64,000 nucleotides of DNA from Macrosoma leucophasiata (GCA_036365455.1 JAWQUS010000008.1:21373501-21437500); one strand, 5' to 3'; counted from the stretch's first letter, positions 46,001-48,759 are shown. Program-made: numbers and translations. Notes: generated by a model from the sequence alone, not told the origin.

Positions 46001-48759
46001 ATGTATGTATGTATCTTCACGCCAGGTCCCTAACGGGGTAGGCAGAGAGTGTAGAGCGCCAGATATCCCGGTTCAGACAAACCTCTCGTGCCTCGTCTAC
46101 CTTCGTTTTTATAATGTAATTAATAGTATCGTTTGAATCTTGGTCAGATTGTAAAACGAAAGCGAACCGATGCGTGCCGATATCGAGGCGAACCAGCAGG
46201 CGTGCGACGCCAAGACAAACTGAAATTAAGAAAAAGGGGCGCGCGCTTTTAAAAAAAGCAAGTTATACGAGGTGTAGCCAAAAATGTCCAACAATATTAA
46301 AAGCTGTCAAATATCGTAAAAAAAACTGCAGTACGTCACGCGTATTTATTAAAAAAAATACAAAAATCACTAAAAAAAAAAACAAAGTCGGGAAGTCCCA
46401 TATATGTAAGAGTAATTATCCCTAATTATGTACAAATATTCGAAAAACGCCGGGCGGTCACTTTTCCCTGACACATTGTATATTAGTGTCTCTCGAATCT
46501 TTTTCACTACACATTTTCTCAGACAGGAGTCACAAGAGTGAAGTGACATTCCGCCGCGCTTCGCTTTCGCCACGTGTTCGGTTTGTTGGCCCTAATTTGA
46601 CGTCTCCACTTCGCTTCGCAATCTTCACGTTATCGGTTCGATTCGCAGTTATGTGGCTTAAGGGAAATGAAACATAACTTTTTAGTTACTGAGGTAAATG
46701 CATGTATTACAACATACATGCAAACACCCATGTATCGCCAGTTGTGTTTTTGTCCCATGTAAATAAGTGGGTAGCCTATTGACCTCCCCGAAGACGTTAC
46801 TAAACTCCAGCTGTTTGGCGTATTTTCGCCAGTTTCCCAACCACCTGTTGGGCAACTGGCCAAAATACGCCAAACAGCACTTTCCGCCTCAGGAACCGAA
46901 TTTACTTTTACATCGCTGCAAACTTTTGAAGTTTTTGTTTTTACATTGTATCTACTGTTTCGATCACCACGCGAATCGAACTGGCACTTGTCCGGTTTTT
47001 GAAGATCTGTAATATTATTTTGTATAAAGTTTAATATTATTGTTTTAGACGTGTGGAGATCCGTAACACTACATTAATATTCCATCAAATCGAGATAGAC
47101 GATGCTGGTGAATACGAATGCTTTGCGATGAACAGAGTGGCCAACGAAAGCGCCGTCGCCGAAGTCTACGTGAGCGGTACGTCCTATTTGATCCATTAGC
47201 ATTACAATATTAACTGTATCGTTAAGGCACGTAGACATCAAAGTACATCTAGCACTCACATAACCCATAAATGTGACTCAGCACCATTTAGCCATTATGT
47301 ACAGGATGCACTTACATAGATTCGTTGTAAAGGCACCTGTTTATTTGCAATTTTAATTTGAGAGTTCAAGTTAACATTCAGATCGTTGCCTCATACCACT
47401 TAACCATAAGTGATACACTATGCTTAATTGATTATATTTTTAATTTGATTGCGAATGGTCGAACTAGGAGCGGATGACTGCATGTGACAATAACCGTTCA
47501 TAGAGGATAACGATCGCGTGCCGTGGGAGTCGCATGATAACGAGCAGAAGGCGCACGTGGGGGCCGACGTGCGACTGAGCTGCAACGTGACGCAGCCCGG
47601 CCTCACCATCCAGTGGACTAAAGACGATAGGCCTCTGCCCGCCTCCGTCACTCAGAACCGGGACAGCTCCCTGTCGATCAGGCGGGCGCAGAAGTCCGAC
47701 AGCGGTCGATACGTCTGTCTTATCTGGGACCGCAGCGGCAGGCACACTAGCAATTACATCAACCTACACATCGAGGGTCAGTGAGAGTCCCAGTAGCAAA
47801 CAAATTACATTGTGGTTCAGTAGTTGGAGCTTGTTTCGTTACCTACCTATCAAGTGGCCTCACAACTTTCCTTCGTCTATCATCTTATCTCTATGCTTCG
47901 AGTGTTATGCGAATAATTATAGTTTCTTATATTTCTTGGCATGCTTAGTGGAAAACTTAATTTAGTTGTACCTAATAATATCTCTCTTTGCGACTATTGC
48001 AGAATATAAGAAACCAATGGAAATAGCAACTATTAAATTGTAAGTCGACAGATGAGATCATGATGATTTTTTAAATAATAAATAGTATAGGTATTATTGC
48101 TCGATTATTATGAATTTAACGAATACTTTTAGAATACATCCGTTTAAGTTAAATAGTGCAGGTATTCGATAACTGGATCCCTTTGATTCTATTTTAAATA
48201 ATAATATTCTTTTTCTATTAAGAAGTTCAAGACTTAAAGGGATTTTTGAAGACTTTGCAATATACTGATCCATATGATTAACGTCGACAGTAGAGTAGAA
48301 TGAGATCTACCTTCATATCGATTTTCATTGTTACCAAAAAGATTGCCGGTATAAAATAATGAAAATAAATGTTACCGGACTTCACTCAAACTTGGTGAAA
48401 TCTACAACGATTTGACGTATTTTTATCAGTGATTGGCATAATGTAGAAAATATTGCTATTTCCATTGGATTCTTTTTTTTTCTCTAAAGATAACAATATT
48501 AAGTGGTGGTTGGTCAGTGAATAATACTTTTTACAGGATGTAGTTGTGTTTTAATACTTCAAATGTTTTTGTTTCACTCACAAAGGTTATGTTGAATGTC
48601 CGGATATGCGCTTTCGTTGTTACGATGACAGCGACTGTATAGAGGAAGAATTATTGTGCAACGGTTACGACGATTGTCAGGACTCTAGTGACGAAAATAA
48701 TTGTCTAATGAGGAGAATCAAGCGGTTTTCGAATTCGCTCTGGCAACCTTACTTATTCG
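658..48759 (+). CDS. trol: Perlecan core protein (39 internal exons, both gene ends outside window)
   Basis: Secreted basement-membrane heparan sulfate proteoglycan that cross-links laminin and collagen IV networks and binds growth factors. Joining 39 exons with compatible phases gives 2,218 codons with the perlecan module order: LDLa repeats, Ig, three laminin-IV modules alternating with laminin-EGF repeats, then an Ig array. Only perlecan combines these modules in this order. The N-terminal signal peptide and first exons lie left of the window; the C-terminal laminin-G/EGF part is not seen and should lie right of 64000. Most Ig modules are split by an intron, and LDLa exons are phase 1-1, which suits exon shuffling or skipping. 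Oddities are an extra LDLa after the Ig array, a Trp-less Ig, and a satellite palindrome in the last intron. Family assignment is secure; exact isoforms need RNA. Confidence 0.93.
796..5040 (+). other. Intron 1, no gene seen
   Basis: AT-rich. Two weakly similar pieces (2250-2310 and 2990-3055, sharing gtct(c/t)gagacgagc.gcct) suggest a dispersed repeat; a short GC-rich tandem repeat lies at 2455. Small ORFs lack recognisable domains. Confidence 0.6.
2455..2486 (+). repeat. GC-rich short tandem repeat
   Basis: cgcgccccgcacc twice in tandem in an otherwise AT-rich intron. Confidence 0.8.
5041..5202 (+). CDS. trol: trol exon 2: LDLa module
   Basis: Acceptor ctacag, donor gtatac, phase 1-1. A Ser/Ala-rich lead is followed by a full LDLa module ([16 protein letters not shown] and [11 protein letters not shown]). 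The Asp/Glu residues of the calcium cage are all present. Confidence 0.88.
6012..6145. repeat. Fold-back MITE
   Basis: ggttgcaccaagatatttgt and its inverse acaaatatcgtggtgcaacc bound a 134-bp hairpin; inner arms also pair (tctaacttaaag versus taaagttagaga). A related degraded sequence lies at 15045-15135. Confidence 0.85.
7410..7516. repeat. Fold-back MITE
   Basis: Arms acctaattgtcattgaatcg / ccaatgacaattaggt with inner pairing gtcttgctctaac / gttagagcaagac. Confidence 0.85.
8055..8234 (+). pseudogene. Decayed LDLa exon of trol
   Basis: One frame reads an LDLa-like string, [14 protein letters not shown] then [10 protein letters not shown], resembling exon 1 (CPDNSDED), and stops at TGA 8154-8156. 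A second frame, open from 8080 to 8234, is Thr/Ser-rich ([14 protein letters not shown]), like the linker after exon 1. A possible acceptor (tttttaag) and a consensus donor (gtaagt at 8235) bound 180 bp, yet no single frame is open through it and neither frame fits the phase-1 neighbours. I infer a relic exon broken by a frameshift; an assembly indel is the alternative. Confidence 0.5.
8578..8822. repeat. Fold-back plus SINE 3' end
   Basis: Inverted arms 8578-8630 and 8667-8721 (gggttggtggaggcaatgcg and its inverse; ggagattaaaggagattatt likewise). The right arm runs into cattggagcagcgtggtgga and gggttgccattattttt, the 3' end of the 5S-like SINE at 38738. Confidence 0.75.
9592..9645 (+). CDS. 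trol: trol exon 3: start of Ig domain 1
   Basis: 54-bp exon, acceptor tttttcag, donor gtatgt, phase 1-1. Encodes [18 protein letters not shown], the first beta strand of an Ig module. It joins exon 4 in frame (..[10 protein letters not shown]), which is the main support for so small an exon. Confidence 0.82.
10478..10601. repeat. Fold-back MITE, cccccttattcataaacg family
   Basis: Ends ccccttattcataaacgtat and acgttgatgaataagggg. Related copy in opposite orientation at 45371-45517 (shared tttgtctttttctatcctgc inverse). Confidence 0.85.
11440..11490 (+). repeat. (CT)n microsatellite
   Basis: About 50 bp of CT dinucleotides with one G interruption. Confidence 0.95.
12026..12159 (+). CDS. trol: trol exon 4: Ig domain 1, middle
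   Basis: Acceptor gtatag, donor gtaaag, phase 1 in and 0 out. Carries the first Ig cysteine (VVFTCHDEG) and the core Trp ([12 protein letters not shown]). Confidence 0.88.
12227..12273 (+). repeat. C tract, (CA)n and (CG)n simple repeat
   Basis: About 14 C, then a CA run, then gcacgcgcgc. Ordinary intronic simple sequence 70 bp after exon 4. Confidence 0.93.
12409..13568 (+). mobile_element. Mariner element, internally deleted and frameshifted
   Basis: Near-identical inverted ends (ggttggggaaaaagtcttt at 12409 and its inverse at 13550-13568) flanked by TA at 12407 and 13569. The transposase starts at ATG 12588 ([20 protein letters not shown]), loses part of its middle and shifts frame at least twice before 12904. 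About 1.16 kb, shorter than an intact ~1.3 kb mariner, so non-autonomous. Confidence 0.9.
12904..13494 (+). pseudogene. Mariner transposase, C-terminal 196 residues
   Basis: Carries the whole DD34D catalytic part of a Tc1/mariner transposase: GDEKW (D8), HHDNARPH (D100) and [13 protein letters not shown] (D135), with exactly 34 residues between the last two Asp. The DNA-binding half (12588-12903) is in other frames with a deletion. The listed start is not the true start; the protein is a remnant inside the mariner copy. Confidence 0.9.
14228..14312 (+). CDS. trol: trol exon 5: Ig domain 1, end
   Basis: Acceptor aatacag, donor gtaagt, phase 0 in and 1 out. Contains the Ig signature [16 protein letters not shown] with the second cysteine and the final beta strand. 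Confidence 0.88.
14491..14774 (-). repeat. Element A copy 2, full length
   Basis: Inverted copy of the ~285-bp family: begins at its A-rich tail (ttttttatgtaatggaagtg) and ends with gagctctaccaccag. Fills much of intron 5. Confidence 0.85.
14871..15005 (+). CDS. trol: trol exon 6: LDLa module
   Basis: Acceptor tttcttag, donor gtaagt, phase 1-1, 45 codons. LDLa with [15 protein letters not shown] and [10 protein letters not shown]; all six cysteines present. Confidence 0.88.
15399..16829 (-). mobile_element. RTE-like non-LTR retrotransposon, 5'-truncated reverse transcriptase
   Basis: A 476-residue open frame with reverse transcriptase motifs in order: AFDRVLR (109-115), KQGCVLSS (163-170), catalytic YADD (203-206) and the thumb/C-terminal region ([20 protein letters not shown]). 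The endonuclease domain and 5' end are missing. The 3' end carries a TATG-type tail (tgtatgta) and a 9-bp candidate target duplication atattgtat (15384 and 16834). The frame is intact, suggesting a fairly recent dead-on-arrival copy, antisense to trol in intron 6. Clade assignment is tentative. Confidence 0.85.
16978..17220 (+). CDS. trol: trol exon 7: two LDLa modules
   Basis: Acceptor ttatcag, donor gtaagt, phase 1-1, 81 codons. Two consecutive complete LDLa modules: [22 protein letters not shown] and [23 protein letters not shown]. The acceptor lies about 150 bp past an RTE-like LINE inserted in the preceding intron. Confidence 0.9.
17345..17455 (-). repeat. Element A copy 3, 3' part
   Basis: ggtggcaaacaa, ttgactgcagcctattgaca and ccaaaatgcagatgtgttgc match the tail half of element A in inverse orientation, just upstream of exon 8. 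Confidence 0.75.
17577..17776 (+). CDS. trol: trol exon 8: Ig domain 2, first part
   Basis: Acceptor caaacag, donor gtatgt, phase 1 in and 0 out. Ig start [18 protein letters not shown], first cysteine [12 protein letters not shown] and core Trp LISWRL, typical of perlecan Ig modules. Confidence 0.88.
17777..19229 (+). other. Intron 8, nothing recognised
   Basis: AT-rich unique-looking sequence on both strands; no ORF, hairpin or family match I could support. Confidence 0.55.
19230..19354 (+). CDS. trol: trol exon 9: Ig domain 2 end, entry to laminin region
   Basis: Acceptor tttgcag, donor gtaatc, phase 0 in and 2 out. Second Ig cysteine in [14 protein letters not shown], then CPPGYFN, the first half of a split laminin-EGF repeat. 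Confidence 0.87.
20019..20238 (+). CDS. trol: trol exon 10: laminin-EGF half and start of laminin-IV module 1
   Basis: Acceptor atttcag, phase 2 in and 0 out. [14 protein letters not shown] is the end of a split laminin-[17 protein letters not shown] onward is laminin domain IV. The donor is the weak gtagct, and a SINE pair begins close behind it. Confidence 0.88.
20270..20580 (-). mobile_element. tRNA-derived SINE, minus orientation
   Basis: Minus strand starts actgcctcactagcctagtg with box A-like tagcctagtgg and box B gggttcgattccc, then a ~230-bp body. Pairs head-to-head with the next SINE. Confidence 0.7.
20624..20880 (+). mobile_element. tRNA-derived SINE, plus orientation
   Basis: Box A-like tagtagtttagtgatag and box B-like gtgttcgatcccc, body with gggacataaacgtaactggc and tail cttcaaggattacaggcgtg that matches the tail of the neighbouring minus copy. 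Confidence 0.68.
21089..21271 (+). CDS. trol: trol exon 11: laminin-IV module 1
   Basis: 61 codons, phase 0-0, acceptor attttag, donor gtaagt. Core laminin-IV motif [18 protein letters not shown] followed by [11 protein letters not shown]. Confidence 0.9.
21738..21895. mobile_element. Rearranged RTE 3'-end fragments around an exon-12 fragment
   Basis: 21803-21880 reads the RTE 3' end (cgaggcacgagaggtttg to gttagggacctggcg) on + and then folds back (tcttcacgccagg). 21738-21764 holds the opposite end type (tatgtatgta, gtatcttca). The 24-nt exon-12 match lies between the two. Confidence 0.65.
21779..22092 (+). pseudogene. Displaced fragments of trol exons 12 and 14
   Basis: 21779-21802 equals 22445-22468 of exon 12 (24/24 nt). 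22006-22092 matches 24771-24857 of exon 14 with three differences in 87 nt, no gaps; two of them turn CPC into CLC. The fragments are in gene order but the second lies in a frame incompatible with exon 11 and has no donor, so I call it a non-coding relic. Confidence 0.8.
22409..22551 (+). CDS. trol: trol exon 12: laminin-IV module 1
   Basis: Acceptor gttaaag, donor gtaagt, phase 0 in and 2 out. Encodes [20 protein letters not shown] and [17 protein letters not shown] 24-nt stretch of this exon (22445-22468) also occurs in the preceding intron at 21779. Confidence 0.88.
22622..22906 (+). repeat. Element A copy 4, full length
   Basis: Reference-quality copy: starts actggtggtagagctccagt, ends ttgccacttccattacataa plus A tract. 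No clear internal Pol III box A/B was found, so its SINE status is inferred from size, A-rich tail and copy number. Confidence 0.85.
23040..23208 (+). CDS. trol: trol exon 13: laminin-IV module 1 end and laminin-EGF start
   Basis: Acceptor gttttag, donor gtaaaa, phase 2 in and 0 out. Laminin-IV end ([13 protein letters not shown], then [19 protein letters not shown]), passing into the next laminin-EGF. Confidence 0.9.
23224..23500 (+). mobile_element. Element B copy 1 (inverted-terminus element)
   Basis: Begins cgggccaccggccgcggcgg, contains aaatcgtctattactacgaa and ttgtactttgacagagggga, ends ggctactcccctcc. Copies at 24941 and 28735 define the family. Confidence 0.75.
24353..24540 (+). repeat. 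LINE/SINE 3'-end fragment
   Basis: actagcggcccgccccggct, then ataatcggtaaagtggttta and tgtgacacgaga; this type of 3' end is widespread in moths. A partial relative lies at 5487-5562. Confidence 0.6.
24706..24920 (+). CDS. trol: trol exon 14: laminin-EGF repeats
   Basis: Acceptor ggttttag, donor gtcagt, phase 0 in and 2 out. Cys-rich laminin-EGF sequence ([34 protein letters not shown]). GC-rich relative to its flanks. An 87-bp piece (24771-24857) is duplicated in intron 11 at 22006-22092. Confidence 0.9.
24941..25860 (+). mobile_element. Element B copy 2, interrupted by MITE C
   Basis: Left half 24941-25106 and right half 25700-25860 (caatttcacgcacacattta to gcggccggtggcccgtgtat). Terminal inverted repeats match; the break is the TA-flanked MITE C. 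Starts about 20 bp after exon 14. Confidence 0.78.
25107..25699 (-). mobile_element. MITE C copy 2, nested in element B
   Basis: Ends cagtatccaacaataaat and atttcttgatgagcactg with TA duplication (25105-25106, 25700-25701). It splits element B between aaaata and cataaacaattt, which are contiguous in the third B copy. The inner part 25483-25690 is the reverse complement of C copy 1; the AT-rich part 25132-25477 is extra and looks like a further insertion. Confidence 0.72.
26250..26465 (+). CDS. trol: trol exon 15: laminin-EGF repeats
   Basis: Acceptor gtttatag, donor gtattt, phase 2-2. [33 protein letters not shown] and SFYLSRDFR are classic laminin-EGF strings. Confidence 0.9.
26701..26961 (+). 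CDS. trol: trol exon 16: laminin-EGF end and start of laminin-IV module 2
   Basis: Acceptor acttcag, donor gtactt, phase 2-2. [15 protein letters not shown], then the domain IV start ending IYYWSLPV, equivalent to the LYWSLPV of module 3. Confidence 0.9.
27058..27175 (+). CDS. trol: trol exon 17: laminin-IV module 2
   Basis: Acceptor gaacag, donor gtaagt, phase 2 in and 0 out. Conserved [19 protein letters not shown]. Confidence 0.9.
27176..27804 (+). other. Intron 17, nothing recognised
   Basis: AT-rich sequence with a short taga-type run at 27497-27512; no feature supported. Confidence 0.55.
27805..27902 (+). CDS. trol: trol exon 18: laminin-IV module 2
   Basis: Acceptor tttacag, donor gtaaag, phase 0 in and 2 out. 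[16 protein letters not shown] and [12 protein letters not shown], the central strands of domain IV. Confidence 0.88.
28132..28358 (+). repeat. Dispersed repeat D copy 1
   Basis: agagaatatgtaatagtact to gtccgcggtgtg; about 225 bp shared with 39999-40226 at roughly 88% by eye. Contains acgtgtaaatacacgt, a near-palindrome. Confidence 0.75.
28446..28682 (+). CDS. trol: trol exon 19: laminin-IV module 2 end and laminin-EGF start
   Basis: Acceptor ttgcag, donor gtaagt, phase 2-2. [18 protein letters not shown], then [18 protein letters not shown]. The intron in front carries dispersed repeat D (28132-28358). Confidence 0.9.
28735..29047 (-). mobile_element. Element B copy 3, complete fold-back ends
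   Basis: Termini ggatatcgcatagagctaca plus cgggccaccggccgcggcgg, and the inverse at 28985-29047 (ggtccgtcgcgaccggtggg, ttgctctatgggatatc). Inverted repeats of roughly 60 bp around a ~190-bp core. Looks like a non-autonomous DNA transposon. Confidence 0.75.
29404..29668 (+). repeat. Element A copy 5 with telomere-like tract
   Basis: Diverged copy; centre replaced by a small hairpin (cttctgaggt / acctcagaag) around four CCTAA-type units at 29526-29545. Confidence 0.65.
29795..29873 (+). CDS. trol: trol exon 20: laminin-EGF
   Basis: 79 bp, acceptor attttag, donor gtaagt, phase 2 in and 0 out. [18 protein letters not shown] with CHPETGVC, a standard laminin-EGF half. Confidence 0.88.
30079..30235. 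repeat. Inverted repeat in intron 20
   Basis: Arms 30079-30108 (aatacccatacattgccgat) and 30203-30235 (atcgcccatgtatgggtatt) enclose the upstream member of a 51-bp direct repeat. Confidence 0.75.
30142..30192 (+). repeat. Displaced copy of the exon 21 donor region
   Basis: 51 bp matching 30626-30676 with six mismatches and no gaps, including the last 6 nt of exon 21 and its donor. Confidence 0.8.
30528..30631 (+). CDS. trol: trol exon 21: laminin-EGF
   Basis: Acceptor tgtacag, donor gtaaat, phase 0 in and 2 out. [18 protein letters not shown]. The last 6 nt and the donor region recur as part of a 51-bp direct repeat at 30142-30192. Confidence 0.88.
30955..31132 (+). CDS. trol: trol exon 22: laminin-EGF repeats
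   Basis: Acceptor aaacag, donor gtaaga, phase 2 in and 0 out. [20 protein letters not shown], then [15 protein letters not shown] leading into domain IV module 3. Confidence 0.9.
31194..31434 (+). mobile_element. 241-bp insertion with 12-bp target duplication
   Basis: Flanked by gcagttacctat (31182-31193 and 31435-31446). Contains cccgggaccacggaagctga and gcgaccgaaacgtcgggttg. The uninterrupted target (gcagttacttatatttac) is present at about 57085. Confidence 0.82.
31935..32130 (+). CDS. trol: trol exon 23: laminin-IV module 3
   Basis: Acceptor ttgtag, donor gtaagt, phase 0 in and 1 out. [20 protein letters not shown] to [12 protein letters not shown], the N-terminal half of domain IV. Confidence 0.9.
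32213..32496 (+). repeat. Element A copy 6, full length
   Basis: Starts tggtggtagagctccagtga and ends with the tail cttccattacataaaaa; about 285 bp, close to copy 4. Confidence 0.85.
33313..33476 (+). CDS. trol: trol exon 24: laminin-IV module 3
   Basis: Acceptor tgacag, donor gtaaga, phase 1 in and 0 out. [20 protein letters not shown] and [18 protein letters not shown]. Confidence 0.9.
33594..34042 (+). repeat. 68-bp minisatellite, ~6.6 copies
   Basis: Starts of gtgaacatgttcgtgcacaa recur at 33594, 33662, 33730, 33798, 33866, 33934 and 34002. The period is not a multiple of three and no strand is plausibly coding. Each unit has two GTGCAC palindromes. Lies in intron 24, inside the laminin-IV module 3 coding region. 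Confidence 0.93.
34234..34452 (+). CDS. trol: trol exon 25: laminin-IV module 3 end
   Basis: 73 codons, phase 0-0, acceptor gtttcag, donor gtaaat. [20 protein letters not shown] and [20 protein letters not shown], ending VAKGVE, which joins [10 protein letters not shown] of exon 26. Confidence 0.9.
34453..35124 (+). other. Intron 25 left part, no gene seen
   Basis: AT-rich, with an A tract at 34720 and a short direct repeat (gtagttttaaagtatag at 34940 and 34966). Confidence 0.55.
35125..35676. mobile_element. DNA element with ~115-bp terminal inverted repeats
   Basis: Left arm 35125-35240 (aggttaggatcccattgcaa .. aggttgcctatcaa) and right arm 35562-35676 are inverted copies; core ~320 bp without a long ORF. 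A solo arm occurs at 43091-43194. TA-like flanks. Confidence 0.85.
35781..35967 (+). CDS. trol: trol exon 26: last laminin-EGF repeats
   Basis: Acceptor tgtgcag, donor gtgagt, phase 0 in and 1 out. [31 protein letters not shown] and [14 protein letters not shown]-rich island in AT-rich surroundings. Marks the end of the domain III-like region. Confidence 0.9.
36436..36522 (+). repeat. Dispersed repeat, pair with 49378-49452
   Basis: cttttacgctgctta, tatcgttttacttt and ggcaatatgcgtaatagcg recur at 49378-49452 with small gaps. Confidence 0.6.
36837..36875. repeat. Perfect 15-bp stem hairpin
   Basis: gcgtaaaagttgtcg and its exact inverse cgacaacttttacgc around a 9-nt GT-rich loop, 50 bp before the exon 27 acceptor. 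Confidence 0.8.
36927..37143 (+). CDS. trol: trol exon 27: Ig domain 3
   Basis: Acceptor ttgtag, donor gtaaag, phase 1 in and 2 out. First Ig of the C-terminal array: [19 protein letters not shown] and [11 protein letters not shown], with the second Cys at the start of exon 28. Confidence 0.9.
37166..37288 (+). repeat. tRNA-derived SINE head
   Basis: Box A-like tagtctagtggct and box B-like gggttcgagcc spaced as in a tRNA, then tail sequence gtccgaaaatgttaatagac. Directly abuts element A copy 7. Confidence 0.6.
37289..37560 (+). repeat. Element A copy 7
   Basis: Starts ctggtggttgagctccagtg, ends cacctccacataaaaaaaa. Near full length, following the tRNA-derived SINE head. Confidence 0.83.
38336..38475 (+). 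repeat. LINE 3'-end fragment
   Basis: tagcctatgttctttctcaa, aaatttcattacaatcggtc and a (gaca)n run before exon 28. Confidence 0.6.
38534..38725 (+). CDS. trol: trol exon 28: Ig 3 end and Ig 4 start
   Basis: Acceptor cttgtag, donor gtgaat, phase 2-2. [18 protein letters not shown] closes Ig 3; [20 protein letters not shown] with SLEWIR opens Ig 4. Followed at once by a 5S-like SINE. Confidence 0.88.
38738..39125 (+). mobile_element. 5S rRNA-derived SINE
   Basis: The head 38775-38850 (ctcggttaagcactacgggt, gcggtcgggtagtgtgatgg, atgaccgc) follows the 5S rRNA internal control region order. The 3' body (attggagcagcgtggtggag, taagctccag, gggttgccattatta) is shared with 8690-8822. Starts 12 bp after exon 28. 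Confidence 0.6.
39326..39797 (-). mobile_element. 472-bp insertion with tRNA-like region and fold-back arms
   Basis: Inserted in element A copy 8 with a 10-bp target duplication. Holds a tRNA-like segment (39363-39437, minus) and inverted arms (39587-39660 versus 39730-39797: ttgttttatattatttcgca and its inverse; tttattaaag-type spacer). Repeated aaatggaaagaaaa motifs occur in both orientations. Not a type I can name. Confidence 0.7.
39363..39437 (-). tRNA. tRNA-like segment (pseudogene or SINE head)
   Basis: Minus strand gives a 7-bp acceptor stem (acttcag/ctgaagt), D arm tagctcaattggaagagc and T arm gagttcgagtctc. The anticodon stem has a mismatch and the anticodon cannot be placed firmly. 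The same unit, with the same flanks aaatcgggcagg and tttccatttttct, recurs at 58235, so this is probably a SINE rather than a working tRNA gene. Confidence 0.5.
39999..40226 (+). repeat. Dispersed repeat D copy 2
   Basis: Same orientation and extent as the copy at 28132; shared cacgtcactgattgatgtct and aattaagcgtttgtatggaa. Confidence 0.75.
40544..40760 (+). repeat. LINE 3'-end fragment
   Basis: actagctgtgcccgcgacta, gtcccgtcaaaatcggtcca and aacagacaaatagacagaca, a typical insect non-LTR 3' end with a short-repeat tail. Confidence 0.6.
41054..41333 (+). CDS. trol: trol exon 29: Ig 4 end and Ig 5 start
   Basis: Acceptor ttcgcag, donor gtacgt, phase 2 in and 0 out. [14 protein letters not shown] closes Ig 4; [20 protein letters not shown] opens Ig 5. 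Confidence 0.9.
41362..41673 (+). repeat. Element A copy 9, composite
   Basis: 5' half (ctggtggtagagatccagtg to cacagaggcataa) followed by a second partial start (caccgccgcattacctaatc) and a diverged 3' half. Two overlapping copies or an internal duplication. Confidence 0.7.
41868..42018 (+). CDS. trol: trol exon 30: Ig 5 end
   Basis: Acceptor tttatag, donor gtaagt, phase 0 in and 1 out. [20 protein letters not shown] contains the second Ig cysteine. Confidence 0.88.
42235..42676. repeat. Dispersed repeat with (gaca)n and ggttcc end
   Basis: aagggggcttccatacaata at one end, gacagacagacagacaga then taagggttccttgtttacta and cgaaaccctaaaa at the other; common insect repeat signature. Fills most of intron 30. 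Confidence 0.6.
42709..42883 (+). CDS. trol: trol exon 31: Ig 6 first part
   Basis: Acceptor ttttcag, donor gtgata, phase 1 in and 2 out. [20 protein letters not shown] carries the Ig Cys and Trp. Confidence 0.88.
42999..43075 (+). repeat. (TA)n microsatellite
   Basis: About 70 bp of nearly pure TA beside the solo terminal repeat at 43091. Confidence 0.95.
43091..43194. repeat. Solo terminal repeat of the 35125 element
   Basis: ggcaacctattggatatata, tatctggatgaacgaaatga and ttctgcagtgagaacctaac match the right arm of 35125-35676. Adjoins a long TA microsatellite. Confidence 0.8.
43240..43460 (+). CDS. trol: trol exon 32: Ig 6 end and Ig 7 start
   Basis: Acceptor ttcacag, donor gtatgt, phase 2 in and 1 out. 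[20 protein letters not shown] closes Ig 6. Ig 7 starts [18 protein letters not shown], but the next residues are VSIKRG where VSWKR would be expected, so the core Trp is missing. Confidence 0.88.
43919..44128 (-). pseudogene. THAP zinc-finger fragment
   Basis: A 69-codon minus-strand frame; from its second Met ([12 protein letters not shown]) it reads [20 protein letters not shown], the start of a THAP DNA-binding domain (C-x4-C followed by T-P-x-K). After KVLFRL the sequence leaves the family, so it is a truncated first exon or a decayed copy, perhaps from a P-like transposon. Antisense to trol in intron 32. Confidence 0.6.
44130..44161. promoter_or_regulatory. Perfect 32-bp palindrome centred on TGACGTCA
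   Basis: Both halves (cgacgtgtgttgtgac) pair exactly; the centre is the consensus CRE/ATF octamer. It sits 2 bp before the minus-strand THAP frame, so it may be that element's promoter or a terminal structure. Palindrome is seen; function is inferred. Confidence 0.55.
44463..44624 (+). CDS. trol: trol exon 33: Ig 7 end
   Basis: Acceptor atttccag, unusual donor gttcgt, phase 1-1. [20 protein letters not shown] holds the second Ig cysteine. Confidence 0.85.
44856..44940 (+). CDS. trol: trol exon 34: acidic Ser-Gly-Asp hinge, Ig 8 start
   Basis: 85 bp, acceptor tatgcag, donor gtaagt, phase 1 in and 2 out. Encodes [18 protein letters not shown] and then the first Ig strand. Ser-Gly-Asp in an acidic stretch is the type of site that carries heparan sulfate in vertebrate perlecan. 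Confidence 0.84.
45216..45318 (+). CDS. trol: trol exon 35: Ig 8 middle
   Basis: Acceptor attgcag, donor gtaagt, phase 2 in and 0 out. First Ig Cys (ISCQTSDEF across the junction) and core Trp ([11 protein letters not shown]). Confidence 0.87.
45371..45517. repeat. Fold-back MITE, second copy of the 10478 family
   Basis: Ends ccccttattcataaacgttc and acgtttatgaataagtggg. The centre carries gtcagttgcattgtcaaatg, the inverse of the first copy. Confidence 0.85.
45728..45957 (+). CDS. trol: trol exon 36: Ig 8 end and Ig 9 start
   Basis: Acceptor aattttag, donor gtaagt, phase 0 in and 2 out. [13 protein letters not shown] closes Ig 8; [17 protein letters not shown] with SILWRP opens Ig 9. Confidence 0.89.
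45983..46118 (-). mobile_element. RTE 3'-end insertion with 15-bp target duplication
   Basis: A ~105-bp 3' end of the 15399-16829 family (cttcacgccaggtccctaac onward) with a (tatg)n tail, bracketed by cgtttttataatgta at 45983 and again at 46104. A clean truncated retrotransposition event in intron 36. Confidence 0.82.
46119..46680 (+). other. Intron 36 middle, unassigned
   Basis: More GC-rich than its surroundings; contains no domain-bearing ORF. 46681-46830 resembles a minus-strand tail of the tRNA-derived SINE family (caaacacccatgtatcgcca, gtcccatgt). Confidence 0.5.
46808..46885. repeat. Hairpin with ~30-bp arms
   Basis: gctgtttggcgtattttcgc and its inverse (ggccaaaatacgccaaacag) pair around cccaaccacctgttggg. 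Confidence 0.75.
47049..47176 (+). CDS. trol: trol exon 37: Ig 9 end
   Basis: Acceptor gttttag, donor gtacgt, phase 2 in and 1 out. [20 protein letters not shown] is the Ig C-terminal signature. Confidence 0.89.
47504..47776 (+). CDS. trol: trol exon 38: Ig domain 10, complete
   Basis: Acceptor ttcatag, donor gtcagt, phase 1-1, 91 codons: unlike most Igs in this gene it sits in a single exon. [18 protein letters not shown] and [16 protein letters not shown] show both Cys and the Trp. Strongly GC-rich. The frame runs only two codons past the donor before TGA, but a phase-matched exon follows. Confidence 0.89.
48586..48759 (+). CDS. trol: trol exon 39: LDLa module after the Ig array, with RIKR
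   Basis: Acceptor cacaaag, donor gtaaat, phase 1-1. Complete LDLa ([18 protein letters not shown] and [11 protein letters not shown]) followed by [19 protein letters not shown], with a furin-type R-x-K-R. If the donor is not used, the frame stays open to a stop at 48888-48890, giving an alternative terminal exon. No laminin-G exon was found downstream in the window. Confidence 0.8.
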
